Positions 1 to 12,800 of a stretch of DNA of 62,341 nt are shown here, one piece after another; the first letter of the stretch is position 1, and the number at the start of each line of letters is the position of its first letter. The notes below the pieces were generated by a model. It was given only the letters and a program-made list of their open reading frames with translations. It searched no databases and had not been told where the DNA came from. Source of the stretch: Peribolospora baueri (taxonomy: Eukaryota > Basidiomycota > Peribolosporomycetes > Peribolosporales > Peribolosporaceae); the NCBI GenBank assembly GCA_029717555.1, contig JAMDHS010000112.1, positions 1 through 62,341 of the forward strand, in the 5' to 3' direction. A program made the position numbers and the translations under genes.

Positions 1-363
1 CGGCTACTGGACGGGGAATGGAATGGACGATCGATGTACTTGTTGCGAGAGCTCGATGGGCAAGAAGAAAACAGCTGACCGCAGCCGAGTAGCCGAACAG
101 CCGAACAGCCCACCGAACGCAACTCGACGTCGTTGCCAAGACGCTTCGACCGGCGAAATGGCTACCAGTTGTCGTCCCTCATAGACGACCCCGAGCTCGA
201 GGTGCGCTGTCACTGGACGGGACGTACGTACGCTCTCTCAAACAAGAAACGACCGTCGACCTATATATTTATGTGTGTGTGTGTGACAGAGTGATGAGGT
301 GGCGTTCCAAGTTTCAGACAACTGCAGTCTCAATAGAGTGCATCACAAAGCTCAATCCTCCAC
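1..363. other. SCO1 downstream flank
   Basis: No gene is seen here. A short (TG)n run lies near 272-284. The rest is probably 3' UTR and terminator of SCO1, but no clear polyadenylation signal was picked out. Confidence 0.5.
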
Positions 364-1737
364 CTAGTCCTTCCTGAAGCTTCCGCCCTGCTTCACCCAC
401 TCGTCCACATACGCCCTCGTCTTTCTTTCCACCTCCTTCTCGCTTGAGCTCTTCCCGAACGCGTCGACGAACTGACCGTTGGGGTCCATGAGGTAGAAGA
501 AAATGCTGTGGTCTACCAGGTAATCGTCCCCCGGCTTCGCGTTCGGCGGCGTGGAGAAGTAGACTCGATAAGCTTTGCAGGCCGCCTTCACCGCGTCGTA
601 CGTGCCCGTCAAGCCTACGAGGCGAGGGTGAAAGTCTGCCGACAGAGTAAAGTGGAGTGTTTCACAACACGACGTTGATTATTAGCGTCGATCGTGAAGT
701 TGATTCAAAGAGAGAGCGCGAAATGCCAGGGAAACGCACCTTGGATGTATGTCTTCACCTGGTCGACAGTGTCCCGAGCAGGGTCGCATGACACAAACAC
801 GGGTGTTATGATGTTCCCGTAGTCCTTGTCTGCTCGAACAAGGCGCCAAGAAAGACATCAGTCGGCTACTACCAAAGGCAGTGACGATAGACAGAATGGA
901 CAAAAGAAACGAGAAGGGAGGCAAGATTGACAAGAGTGCAACACATACCGATGGCGGCCACGACTTCGCTCATCTTGTCCAGCTCCTCGGGGCAGATGTC
1001 CGGACAATTGGTGAAGCCGAAATAGATCAGGCTGAACCTTCCAAGAAGGTCCTTGTCCGTGAAGGGTTTTCCATCCTGCGTCGTCAGTTCGAAGGGCCCG
1101 CCTATGCGCGGGCGGCCTACTTTTGCTGAGGCAGTTTCTTGCCCTGGACCGGCCAGAAAGCACCAGCGACGCAGACGGTCAGGAAGAAATGTAGGCACGT
1201 TGGGGAAACAGCGGCAGGAGAGTGATGGGACTCACGCTTCCGCTCCTCCAGCTTCCTCTTTTCGTTCTGGAAGTAAACGTAGAGGCCGATGCCGGTGATG
1301 ACGAAGAGGACGCCCGCCTTCCAGTTGAAGGGCTGCGTCAAAAGCGTAGGACAGGAGAACATGAGAAATGAGCACGCGTGCGCGTGTTGCGAGAGTAGCT
1401 TGAAGCAAAACCCCCGGTGGCGCCTTCTTGCACTCACGCCGATGTTGGCCTTATCCCTAACCTCATCCTGGCTCGTCACATAGGTTCTCCTCCATTGTTT
1501 GGAGTTCAAGCCAGGGAAATAAGCGGACAAGGAGCTGCGCTTCGTGAGACGGCTCTCCGAAGAGCGACATGGAACGACCGAGGCAGAAGAGGCAGCGCAG
1601 GAGGAAAACGACAAGGATGAAGATGAAGATGCCGTGAGGGGGGTGTGATCGGCCACAAGTCGTCGCCGAGCGAAAAGGGTGGCTCGGCTAAAGGAGCGAA
1701 CCTGAGCGGCGGCGAAGAGTGTCCGAGGCGTTGTCAT
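364..1737 (-). CDS. SCO1: Sco1-type copper chaperone of cytochrome c oxidase
   Basis: Mitochondrial inner-membrane protein that delivers copper to the CuA site of cytochrome oxidase subunit II. My splice model has five exons (1438-1737, 1236-1332, 949-1143, 740-829, 364-635) and gives 317 aa, typical for the family. The N-terminus is rich in Arg and Ser, like a mitochondrial presequence. One membrane segment follows WKAGVLFVITGIGLYVYF. The thioredoxin-like domain contains the copper motif CPDIC (in FGFTNCPDICPEELDK) and the distal copper-binding histidine in YLVDHSIFFYLMDP. The ATG at 1735-1737 is the only in-frame start before the presequence. The gene diverges from ARS2 and the two share a 788-bp promoter region. 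Family is certain; exon edges are read by eye. Confidence 0.95.
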
Positions 1738-2525
1738 GGTCCGTCGTACTGGCCTTGCTGCTCGACCTCGACGACTTACTTGGGTTGGTGAGACGGAGCC
1801 AGGAGGAAGCGGACGTCAGATGCCGGGAAGCGATCGGAAGCCGGCGCATAGTATATTTCGTGTACGGCCGTAAGCGGTCGTTTACACATAACTCCGTTGT
1901 CGCCGCTGACTCGTGATCTCGCTCCATCCGCGACCACTCCTTCTTGCCATCCATCATCCACCGTGTCGACCTCGCTCTTCTCTTGTCCTCGGTGAGTCTT
2001 CCTTCGCGCCGACGACATCAGAACAGACCGACAGGCGCAGTTGGAAGCCTTCTTCCCCTCCTTTTTCTCTTTGCCTCCCACGCATTCGTCCCTGTTTCGT
2101 GTCTCGGTCGCGTCCTCGCTCCTTGCTGGCGGGCGTGTACCCCGTCGGCGTCCCTCTTGCCCCCCCGCAACACCATCCCACCCGCCCCGACCATCCTCCT
2201 TGACCCCTTTCTCTTATCCCTCCCTCTGCATTCATTACCTTCTTTGATTCTTCTTTCCGTTTGCCACTCCGTTTCCGCATCTGTTTACGATATTATCGCT
2301 TCCATCGTTCTCGTCACTCGGCCTCGTCCACCGCCCACCATGATCCTGACGATGCTGCCTCTTTCTGCCCTCGCCCTCTCTCGCCCGGACAGGTAGGTCT
2401 GCCAGGTCAAAGGCCAAAGGCCAAGGAACCGGGGCTTTTGAGCCGCGATCATCGAGCCAAAGCATTACCTTATCCCCACCCAATCAGCCATCCATCCGTA
2501 GCCTCGCCTTCCGGTCGCTGCCGTC
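1738..2525. promoter_or_regulatory. Shared SCO1/ARS2 divergent promoter and leader
   Basis: This 788-bp gap separates two divergent start codons. The plus strand from about 1920 to 2400 is strongly C+T-rich, as are most leaders upstream of ATG codons in this window. The stretch could hold an intron in the 5' UTR of ARS2 (a donor-like site follows TCCTCG near 1990), but this was not resolved. No TATA box was recognised. Confidence 0.5.
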
Positions 2526-5500
2526 ATGGGAGACTCTTATCGCCCTGGAGAGTCGCGCCGTCATACCCGTTCGCCCTCTGCAGTGGCTCCATTGGCCGCG
2601 CCCATCGCAGCTCTCATGTCCATGTCCGCACCATCGGTAGGAGGGGCGGGACCTCTAGCCGCCGCGCCTCCCATGGATTACCGGGAGGCTTACCGTCGGT
2701 ACGAGGCTATGGGCGCTCTCGGCGGTCCTGGAGCGCCCATGGCGACCAGCATGCACTCCGATTGGAGCCCTAGTAGAGATAAAGGCAGCGTCGACTGGGA
2801 AAGGGAACGAGATCGAGCGCCGTGGCCGAGAGAGCGCGACTGGGATACCGATTTGGACCGCGAGAGGGCTTGGGACGAATACGAGAGGGAGAGGAGGGAG
2901 AGGGCGTGGGAGAGATGGGAGTGGGAGAGGCAGAGAGAGCGCGATTATGGTGAGGACCTTCACGGCCGTTTGTTCTGTTCGCGGTTGAAAACAGGCATAT
3001 TGGTGCTGACGGCGGCTATCACGCTACCTAGACCATCGCAAGCGACCTCGCTCGCCCACCCCTCCACGCCGTGGTCGTTCTCGTTCCCGCTCTCATGATC
3101 GACTCGATTCGTACGCATACTCCCGCGACCGTTTTGACGACTGGGACAGGGAGCGTGGTCGCTACGAGGATCGGAACAGGGAACTGGAGAGGGCGTCAGA
3201 TCGGGACAGATACGAGCCGCGGCCTCGGTATAGCGACCGGAGAGAGAGCGATAAGGACCGAGAACATTTGACGGCTTTGCCGGGCTCGTATGGAACGCCT
3301 GGAAGCGATTTCGGTGCGTTCAATTCTCTGGATCCAATGCGAGTTGGCTGTCACTAACTTTCGTTTCCTCGGCGGTTCCCTCAGGACGTTACGCTGGTCC
3401 GGGCGGTCCTAACTCACTCCCGAGTGGCTCTCTTTCCGGTATGGCTCGGGCGCCCTCGTTCGATCCCATGTCATCGCCAAATCTCTTGACCTTCCGCGCC
3501 TTTGCAAGTTACATGCGCCCTTCTCTTCCCTCCTCCGTGGGCAACAACGACAGCGCATCAAGCGGGGCGCTTACGGCGAGTTACCAAGCGTACCGCCAGC
3601 GCTTCCAAGCCCGTCAGCTCTGGAAGTTCTTCGAGCAACGCAAGGAAGAAACGTGGTTCAAGGAGAAATACGGCCTTGGCGAGGCGGAGAAGGAGCTGAG
3701 GAGGCGCACGAAGGCCGCGGGAAGGAAGGGTCGTAAGGAGGCTTGGAAGGCCAGGATGGAGCAGGAGGGCGAGGTGGAAAAAGTCAATTTCGACATAAAC
3801 GGTGAGCTTTCGATGACGACGTCCAAAGTAAGCATATTGTCTGACTTGTGGGACTGCTCTCTTGAAAAGGAGGTGCTCCACCCGCTCTTTCTAATCGCTT
3901 GGGCGAGCCGATGGAGCTAGTGGCTACAGTCGGCAACGACGCCGGGAACGATGCAGCAGATTCTTCCGCTGTTGGCACCGGTGGCGAGGGCGAAACCGGC
4001 GAAGGCGACGACGATGGTGCGCATTCCACTCCTTCCACCCCGGCCCACGGTGGCAAGGGAGCCGACGAGTCGGTCAAAGCGCAGATGGACGAGGGCAAGG
4101 AGCGAAAGGGCGACGCAGAGGCGGATTTGCTTTCCGTCCCTGCGGATCCGTGGCAAATTTTGATCAAAACCATTCCGCCGGACCTGAGCCGTGACAAGCT
4201 GGAAGAGGTGAGCGGATCCCAGTTTGAGTCTTTTTTTCCCTACCCCTCCATGCTAACGACGGCCGTACCCGCCGCGTCAGGTCTGTCGAAGCTTCGATGG
4301 TTTCCGCTATCTCGCTCTTGGAGAACCGAACTCGTCCAAAAAGTTCCACCGCGTGGGCTGGGCGCAGTACGAGCCTGGCACGGACATGGAGGCGGCTGTG
4401 TCCAAGCTTGACGGCTCTCGGATCGACAACTTCACCCTCCACCTCGGCCTCTCCGTCCGCCCTACGAATGCAAGACTTCGCACGACGGCTGAATATGCCA
4501 ACGCGTCGAGTAGATTGGAGAAGGACATCGACCAGGCCAAGAGCATCGTCGAGGCGCTCGAGAAGGAGGACAGGGAGTTCCTCGGCGACGCGCTGGAGCC
4601 TGTCGGTGCTGAAGTCCAGGAGAGCGGTCTGGCGCTCATAGAGGCCGTCGCTCGTCGGCATGGCGTCCCTGAGCGTTCTGCCGATCAGTCGATGAAAAAG
4701 GAAGACGTGAGTGTCCGTCGTGTCGGGACCGTTGGTCTGTGATGATGATCGATGCTAGCTCTCGATGCTAACTCCCGAACTGTTCACACGATAGCTGAAA
4801 AAACTGCTCGATCTGCACATCGACTACCTTCGATCTGTGTATCACTGCTGCTACTACTGCGTCGCCGTGTGCGACTTTCCCGAAGAGCTCATACGCAAGT
4901 GCGCCAAGCACGTGCGCAAGGTGCCACCGGAGGGTACGAGCGTGGAAGAGAAGCGCGCGGGCACGGGGGACGAGACGTGGGCAAGGAACATTGATGATAA
5001 GGTGCGGCTGATCACGGAGAGGGATCAGGTGGATCCCACGAAATACGGCGGGAAGAGCTTTGACGCGTGAGTCTTGAGTTCCCTCCTATCCTCAAGAACC
5101 CGTCGAAGACGAAGTTTGGGTTTTCGCTGACCACGGCCTTGTTGTCGTTGTTCCCCGATTTCGTTTCACAGCGAGCTGGCCAAAATCGCAGCACCATACA
5201 TCAAGCAAGAGGACGACGAGAAGCATCGTTGTAAGGAGTGCAGCAAGCTCTTCAAGGGAGCGCAATACGTTGAGAAGCACATTTTCAACAAACATAAGGA
5301 CCTCCTAGGAGACTTTCCTGACGTGGTGAGCGTTCGAGTCTCTTGTCGTGCTCTCTGTTCTTGGGTGCGCAAGGGCAAGCTCTGATCATGCGGCGGCGTT
5401 CAACCTCGGTCATACACATCTCCAGTTGGCCTACTTTAACAACTACGCGCTGGACTCAACGCGAGCGCCGCCGTCGATGGCTCCAACGCCGACGGCTCAG

Positions 5501-5995
5501 CCACCGGCGATGATGGCCAACTCGATGGCAGCAGGTGCGGCTGGAATGATGATGGGTTTCCCTGGTATGGGCTCGTCCGGATTCTTCTCTGCTGCCTTCC
5601 CCATGGCACCTTTCACGGCAGCCAACGGGGGGGCGGCGGCGTCCATGTCGCCGTTTGGCGCGCCCGCCGCTTCGCCTCTTGCGAGCCGGATTGGCGGAGC
5701 ACCGCTGCGGCTGAACGATCGGATCGGAGGGATGATGATGCCGAGCACGACGCCGGGAGGGGGTGGCATGGCGGCCAACGGGGGGAGCCCGGCTGGAATG
5801 TCCATGTCGATGCGCTCCGGCCTTGGTCCGTCGTCGTCGAGCTCGGCTCCGCCGCCGCCTCCGATGGACCCGGCGACGGTGGCGGCGGTGACGGCGCAGA
5901 GGCCGCTCGACCCTCGGGCCAAGGCGCAGCAGAGGGTCAGCTATCAGGACCTGGACAGCGCGGCGGAGGGTGAGGTGGGCGAGTTGAATTACTGA
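2526..5995 (+). CDS. ARS2: Ars2/SERRATE-type zinc-finger RNA effector
   Basis: Homologue of arsenite-resistance protein 2 (SERRATE), a nuclear scaffold that links the cap-binding complex to RNA processing and decay. A low-complexity N-terminus with Arg/Glu/Asp repeats is followed by the DUF3546-type helical region (YQAYRQRFQARQLWKFFEQR, near 3580-3780) and the conserved centre around LHIDYLRSVYHCCYYC (4800-5070). The diagnostic C2H2 finger is CKECSKLFKGAQYVEKHIFNKH (C-x2-C-x12-H-x4-H), near 5230-5300. The tail is Pro/Ala/Gly/Met-rich and ends at TGA 5993-5995. There are several short introns, for example 3805-3870, 4208-4280, 4707-4793, 5070-5171 and 5325-5424. The start is an ATG preceded by a C/T-rich leader. 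The family call is firm; exon edges are approximate. Confidence 0.9.
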
Positions 5996-7424
5996 CCGCG
6001 GGTCCGTCGGGTTGGGCTAGGGTTAAATGTGAAGTGTATCTACGATGTGTTTGTTGTCCTTCCTTTAGTCCGGCGCGCGCTGGGGATGTGGCGCGGTGGA
6101 ACGGATGAATCGAGGGGTCTTTCATTCAGTTCGCCCAACGACACGACGGGAGGTGTCTTGTTGGTCGACGAGAGGCGGTCCCACGTGGTTAGATGATGCA
6201 GATATTGCGTAGCTGCGGCTGCGGCTGCGGTTGGCGATGGAAGCGGGGCAAAATGAAAGTCGGTGAAATGAAGGGCGCGGGAGAAGAGGAGAGCGGCGAA
6301 GGGCGCGTCGGCAAAGTCGGCCGACGGTTGGCCCCTCCGTGGCGGCTAGGCCACTCTGCTCTGAAATATGTGCTCTCCTCAAGCGCAGCACGCACGTAGA
6401 CTGACCACGGACGGTGCTCGCGGGCGCTCGAGCACGTACGTACTCGACTGGGCTCGACTCGGTCCATGTCCTTCTCGGACGAACGGGCGGCGGCGGCGGG
6501 GAAGGAGGACGAAGGCAGGGGGAAGAAGGCGGAAGGACGGAAAAGAAAGGCGAGACGGGGAACGTGAGGGAACTGGATGGGCGGCCATGTACAGCCCTCC
6601 GAATCGAGCGGGGTACCGACCATGTAGCGGAGGTGGTGGAGGCGACGTGGGTGAGTTTGTGGGTCCCGCTTCGCTCAGTCTCCCTTCGTCTGAAGGATAA
6701 CCCAAGCGGTTATGGTAGGCGGCGCCACCATCACGGGCCCCGGCGAGTTTCGCTGAAGTGAGGCGACCGAAGCGAACGACGGCGAGTCGACTAAGCTGGC
6801 CAGATTGGGCTGGTTCGGGCTTTGTTTAGGGTGGAAGATTGGAGGGCGAGGAGATGGCGTTGTGAAGGAGGGATGGAGAGAGTGGGCGAGGTGGGCGAGT
6901 ATGTGCGTCGCCGGGCGGTGACCGAGCAAGGCCGAGCGCCGCGCCTACCGTCGTGAGCCGGGCAAGTATTGGCGGGTGTCGAGTCGATCCGAGCCGAGTC
7001 GCGTCGGTGAGAAGGTGGAGTGGTCGTCGGGTCGGCGAGGAAGGGGGAGGAGAAGGAAGAGGACGACGGTGACGGGGACGGGGACGAAGCGGGAGAGTCG
7101 GAAGATGGAGGAGAGACCGATAAGGATAGGCAAGGACAGGTGGAGGGCAGGCAAGGATAGACACGCGACAGCGACGGCGACGACGACGACGACGAGAACA
7201 AACGAACGAACGACGAACGACAACAACAACGTCGAACGACGGTGACGGTTGTCAGCAGACCACCAACACCGTCCTTGCTCGATTGACATCCTCGCCCTCG
7301 CCGCGCCCACCACTCTGTACTGACATTCCTTGCTCTCCCAGCTTTGTCCTTGCTCTCGCTTGCTCGCCCTCACTCGACTCCCCCGTCACCATCCCGCTCT
7401 CCATCCAACTAGCTCTTCAAGAAA
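5996..7424. other. Intergenic region, no gene seen
   Basis: Between ARS2 and the Zn2Cys6 gene. Open frames here show no domain and are compositionally biased (Arg/Gly-rich or Ser/Pro-rich antisense). The section 6970-7250 is purine-rich with GA and CGA runs; 7290-7420 is C/T-rich and is the likely leader of the downstream gene. Confidence 0.5.
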
Positions 7425-8806
7425 ATGGACGACCGCACCATCAGCCCCGCCCACGACACAAGTTGCGGCCCCCCGACGTCCATGCCTCCGACTCGCACTC
7501 CGCCGCCGCCCCCGCCGCCACAGGCGCAAAGAAGAGGGACCCTCTCCGTCGACACCAAGCCTGCCGCTCCTGCCGCCGTCGAAAGCTCAAATGCGATGCC
7601 CAGAGACCGACGGGCGGCACATGCGCGAAGACTTGGTCCGCCTACCAACCTGCCGACAATGCTGCCGCCGTAGCACCTCCTCCCTGTGTCTACGATACCC
7701 CCTCTCTCCCTCACTTCCTCTCTCCCCACGCCGCCGACCCCACGACGAAGGACTCACGAGGTTGGTACCGAGGAGTTCGAGGTAGTTCGCGCCCTCTCGC
7801 ACTCCCTCTCGATAGTGATAAATTGCTCGTTGCGCGTGGAAATCGGCGAAAGAGAGGTTGGCTGATTTGGCTGTCGGCTTGCCGCCTTCGGACATGTGGG
7901 ACGCGATGCGCCCCGGACTCTCGGTGCCGCCAAGTCCATGGCGGCCTGGGCCCAGGCTCAGACTCGGCTGAGAAGGGGTCTGCGTCGTTGAACCGGGAGG
8001 ACAGGCCGAACGCGTCGATGGCCCACCCGAACGTCGTGCTCGCCGGTCCCGACGTGGAGGAGGGCTTGAAACAAAAGGCGAGGGAGGGCGTGGACATGGC
8101 CAGCGCGGCGGCCGCACCCGCTGACGGTTTTGCCCGAGTTCAACCAGACTCGTCGGCGTCGTGCGGTGACAGTGGCGCAGCCACGGCCTCCTCCGCTTGG
8201 TCGTCCACGCCGATGATGAGCGTCGTCGAAGCTCGCGTGAGCGCGACCAGAGGGATGGTCAGCGGCCCAACTAGTCCGACCCCGGTGGAAGACCCGGTGG
8301 TGGAGCAGCAACAGCGACAGGCTTGGTTCATGGCTCATCAGTACCAACAGCAGCAGCAGCAGCAGACGACGTCCCGCCAGGCGCAGGCGTACGATAGGGC
8401 GACGGCGATCCACGTCCCGTCGAGGGCGGAGCCGCAACAGGCTCAGATCCACCAAGCTCCTCCCAAGGTCTTTTCCTTCGCTCCCCCCAGCGCCCACGTA
8501 CCTCGGATTCGAGGGCATGGACTGCTTCCCAGGCGTGGAGACGCCCGCATCCGCGCCTGGCCCCCCTTCAACCCCTCGCATGCGCCGCCCGTGACGTGGG
8601 ATTGGACCATGTCGCTTGACCAGGTGTGAAGGCCTTCTTTTCTTCCTACCGTTTCGTCCTTCCCTCGTCCTCTGGCTGGCTGACCATGCGCTCCGCTCAC
8701 CTGACCCTCTCGATACAGCAACCACGACCTTGACGGTGTGCGTTCGGAAAAAAAAAAATTCATGCAAGCCGCCGGACTAGACCCTCCATCCTCTCGGGGT
8801 AGGTGA
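7425..8806 (+). CDS. Zn2Cys6 (Gal4-type) transcription factor, one cluster cysteine replaced
   Basis: Fungal binuclear-cluster regulator. ATG 7425 joins the DNA-binding domain in frame only if an intron at 7462-7523 (62 nt, GT...CAG) is removed. Spliced, the protein runs MDDRTISPAHDTSAKKRD and then the cluster CRSCRRRKLKC. Cysteines fall at residues 26, 29, 36, 46 and 67 (PPPCVYD). The fourth expected ligand, residue 43, is Gly (codon GGC 7613-7615, where TGC would be usual). The rest is low-complexity with a polyGln tract (8343-8366). The end is probably reached through a frame change near 8390-8490 and an intron at 8591-8719 (GTGACG...ACAG), giving a tail with EKKKFMQAAGLDPP and TGA 8804-8806. 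The middle exon structure (7750-7960) is unresolved. Family is clear; the full model is tentative. Confidence 0.7.
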
Positions 8807-9863
8807 CCTGACTGGCCATCCTTCGCCTCCTTTTCCATCTCAACCCGCTGATCGCTCCCACATCGCCGTTATTTTATCGTCCATTCATGCCTCGGTCGTC
8901 CGTCCTTGGAATGGCCGACGGGTTGGCACAGAAACGTTGGCTGGGATGGAGCTCGACCTACGTTCGGTGGCCAAAGGACGGACGGTCGTTGGCGGCGAGT
9001 GAGTTAAGTGGCGTTTGTCCCCGCTAGTGCGGGCATTGTGCGGAGGCGAAGCCAGCTCACGGTGGGCAAATTTTCTTTCTTTCTACGCCCACGAGTATAA
9101 GACGAGTCCATCTTCACCGTTTGTACGTACGTATGCGCGACCGAGACCCGGGCGCGAAGGTCTGCGAAGCTTCCTGCTTCCTGTCAGTCCCCTTCCTAGA
9201 CGCCGGGTTGTAACGTGGTTGTTCATCTTCGGGGAGCGCGAAGGGATGCTCTCTGCCAACCGAGACAGAGCCGAAGACTAGCCCCTCCTACTGGTCTTTG
9301 AAAGTTGCCTGCGATGATCGGGCGACGCAAATTCGTCGGCCTCCGACTGTGTGACTGCTCGACGAGGGGCCCGACGACGTACGTTCGCTTTTTGGGAGAT
9401 CCTTCGAGACGATAAGATAGGCTGATAGGCCCGGACGATGTGGGGCAAAGATGACGACATCATGCGGCTAACGCTATCGGTAGGCGAAACGAAACCTGCC
9501 GAACCGGCTAGGTAGAGTTGAGGCGGGGCTTTGGAAAAGGTTTGATAGGGCTAAGGAGGCAGCGACGTTGCATGCTTTTTTTTTTTTTTTTTTGCTCGCG
9601 TCGGTCTCGTTCCTGTGAGAGTGGAATGACTTAAAGTTTCCAAAATGTCTTTTGGTTGCGAAAATACGAGTCCGCATCGTCGACGGTTCGGTTGGTCCAG
9701 GCGCGGAGAACGAGATGGCCGATTGCGCATCGATGGGCCTATTCCGCACCTCGTGTGCGTAGCTACAGGATATAATGCTCGCCGCGCGAAACGGCGCAGA
9801 TATGGCTGCCATCTAAAAGGAGGGACTGCCCGACCGGATAGGTCGACGCAACCGGACCGGACC
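8807..9863. other. Convergent intergenic region
   Basis: Lies between the 3' ends of the Zn2Cys6 gene (plus) and the carboxylesterase gene (minus). No coding region was recognised. A T-run of about 17 nt lies near 9577-9593. Confidence 0.5.
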
Positions 9864-12800
9864 TCAGCGGCCGAACTGCATGGCCACATCGACGCGATTG
9901 ATAAAGTCGATGCCTTTGGCGCGGAAGCCGTCCTTTTCGATGAACGTGCCGCCTTTCGTATCACCCGGGGGATGCGAAGAGGACACGGGAGGTGTGGTGT
10001 GGGGCGGAATGGCAGAATGAGCCACCACCCGGTTACCAAATGCCATCGCCGGCCGACGTTTTTGTTTTTTTTTTTTTCGCAAAGACGTTGGCCATTCAGC
10101 CCCTCGAGCTCGACGCTCACCTTCGGTAGAGTTGCGGTAGACAATGTTCTGTCCTCCCTGCGAGTACTCAGGCCAGTGCGGTGCGCCATCGACTGTCGAC
10201 GTCCGAGTGGCCGTGCGTACAAGCGAGCGGGGGAAGAATTTCAGCGGCGAGTAACGGAGACGGTCCCCTATTAGATTGTCACATCGCTACTCCCTGTTAT
10301 GGTAGCCCCCCAGCTCACCTCCGTTCAAGTTAGGGTCGAGGTGATTGGCAAAGCTGACCCAGCTGCTCTGCATGAGCGCGGCCAGGTAGAGGTCCTGAGG
10401 CGAGTCTCCGCGAGGGTTGTTCGTCTGGGCGGAGGTGAGGGGCGAGTCAAAGACGTAGGGAGCTGCTTGTTCATTCGTCCACGGGTGTCGTTCAGTCCGT
10501 GAGCGAACGATTCCGGAAGACGCGATCGACCGTTGGTCGCAGCGGAACTCACTCTCAACAAAGTGGGTCACTGGTCATCCGGAGAGGTAGGACCGCCCGG
10601 GGAGACGAGCAAAATAGGAAGCTGTCAGCGACGGTCAGAAGCGCAAATTTGGTTTCCGCACGGCGACGTCGATTCCAACCCCCACCCCACCGGGCCTGCG
10701 CACCTCCTACATCAGGAGCTTGGTAGAACGGCAAGTGATCGAAGCGATACGAGAAGCAAGGCTGGGTCTTGCTCATGATCTGCATCATGTTGCGCCGTGT
10801 GCCGATCATCGTCAGGTCACCAAACTGCGTGCATGCATGGCCCGGTCGTCCAACGGAACGAAGAAGGGAAGAAGCGTGAGTGCCTTTTGTCCAAGTGAAG
10901 CCGACGAACGGAGCTAGTCCCTTCATTCGGAAAAGCTCCGGGTATCGAGTCGGAGTATAAAATGGCAGAGGCGGGAAACCAACGCACAATGGCCTGGCTC
11001 TTCTTATCCAACTTGCCCCCACTCGCGGCGGGAAGATCGCCGGTGCCAAAGGGACATCCCTGGGCCGGGTCGTCAGGGTATAGTGCGACGAGCTCGTCGA
11101 TCGTGGAGTTTTGTGCACGACCGGATGAGGCGGCTTTGTCGGTTCGTACAAAACGACGAGGTAGGAAAGGGAGGAACGGAAGGGTGAGATGGGCGGGGAC
11201 GGATGAAGATCTGACGCTTCCATCAACGCCTCTCACCGTGCAGCGCGTCCTTGAGCTGCTGCTCGGTGTTCACTCCGTGCGCTCCGAACGCTTGTCCTTC
11301 GTCCGTGTTAGCGCCAGCGAGGACGGCGACACCTTTGACGTACCTCCCCAGACTGAGGAGCACGCTAGGGTAAGTGGCGATGAGTTGGCCGTCGATGACG
11401 GGGTAAAAGTCGCCGTAGGCTTTGGCGTTGGCCTTGGCGGCGGCGAAAAAACCAGAGTAGGGAGCTTTGCGTAGGCAGGAGACGGACGCGGAGGAGGGGC
11501 TCAACGGGCAGGAAAGGTTTTTAGCGATCAAGTCGTACGACGGTTGGTAGCTGACGGCGGAGAGAAAAGCGGAAAGGGATCAAAAGGTGGGCCAGGTCGT
11601 ATGAGCGCGACTTGATGGTGGCGGAGCATACGCAGGATCGCTAGGACGTGGAACACGTAGCGCTCACAGGGCCGGAGTCTCATATCGGAGTGTGGTCGGA
11701 TTGCCGGATCTTGATGGACGCGGGAAGCATCGCAGTGGCACCATGGCGGAAAAGGGGGATTTAGCACGTCCCTTTCCCTTCTAACCACGCTCCCGGATAG
11801 GACAGCCAGACTCACTCCATGATGGCGGCCCTGAACAACTTTTCGTCCTGTGCGACGAGATGGATTCCAATCGACTCTGCACCCGCGCTCTCTCCCCAGA
11901 TGGTGATCTTGTTCGGGTCGCCACCGAAGGCTTGGATCTGCGGGACGCAGGAAGGGGCCGATTTCCAAGGGAGGTGAGCATCGTCGGAGAAGGACATGGG
12001 GCGGCAAAGGATGGAGAAAAGACCCACGTTGTTCTTGATCCAGTGCATTGCGAGGCGCTGTTGTCACGAAGCCATGTCGCGTCGAAGGACGCAGTTTGCG
12101 TAAGTGAACTATGAGCTCAAATCATTGACGCACCATCCTCGTTTTGAAAGACGGCGTGAGGGGCCTGTGAGGCCAAAGGGACAAAGAACGAAAAAAAAAA
12201 AAAGGCGACTGCCGGCGCACCTGATCCCACAAGCCAAGGTTCTGCACGCCCTCATCCTCGACCTGCTGTCCGCTGAGAAAACCGAAAGCGGAGACGCGGT
12301 AGTTGAACGAGACGAAGAGGACTGGCTGTTTCATCGCTTCGGACGCGCGGTGGACTAGTAGATTGGCCCGCAAGCGGAGGAACGGGGTTTGGATGGACGA
12401 GCGGAGGGACGGGACGCTTGAGACGTTGTGCAGACAAGAGCAGGGATGGAGTAAAAGGTTGAGCGTAGAAAAGCGATGGCGTACCGATGTAGGAGCCGTT
12501 GTAGCGAATGTCGGCGCTCCCGCCCATCTTGAAGCCGCCACCTAGAACGGGGGGGGGAGAGGGAAGGAAAGAGGAGCAGGTGGAGTCAGTTCGACTCACT
12601 GCTTCGGCAGACGAGAACGTTGGCGACCTCACCGTAGATCCAAACCATGACGGGAAGGTTATCCCCTGCTTTGACATTGTCAGGACGGATGACGTTGAGC
12701 GTCAGGCAGTCTTCATCGAGGGTATAGCTGAGCGGTGGGGCAGGTCGAGTGTGATGGATGAGAAGAGGGAGGTGGAAAACGGCGAAAGGGACTGTGAGAG

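Noticed and set aside
7283-7424. Upstream in-frame extension of the Zn2Cys6 frame
   Set aside because: It begins with TTG, has no ATG, and encodes leader-like C/T sequence. The spliced ATG 7425 model explains the frame better.
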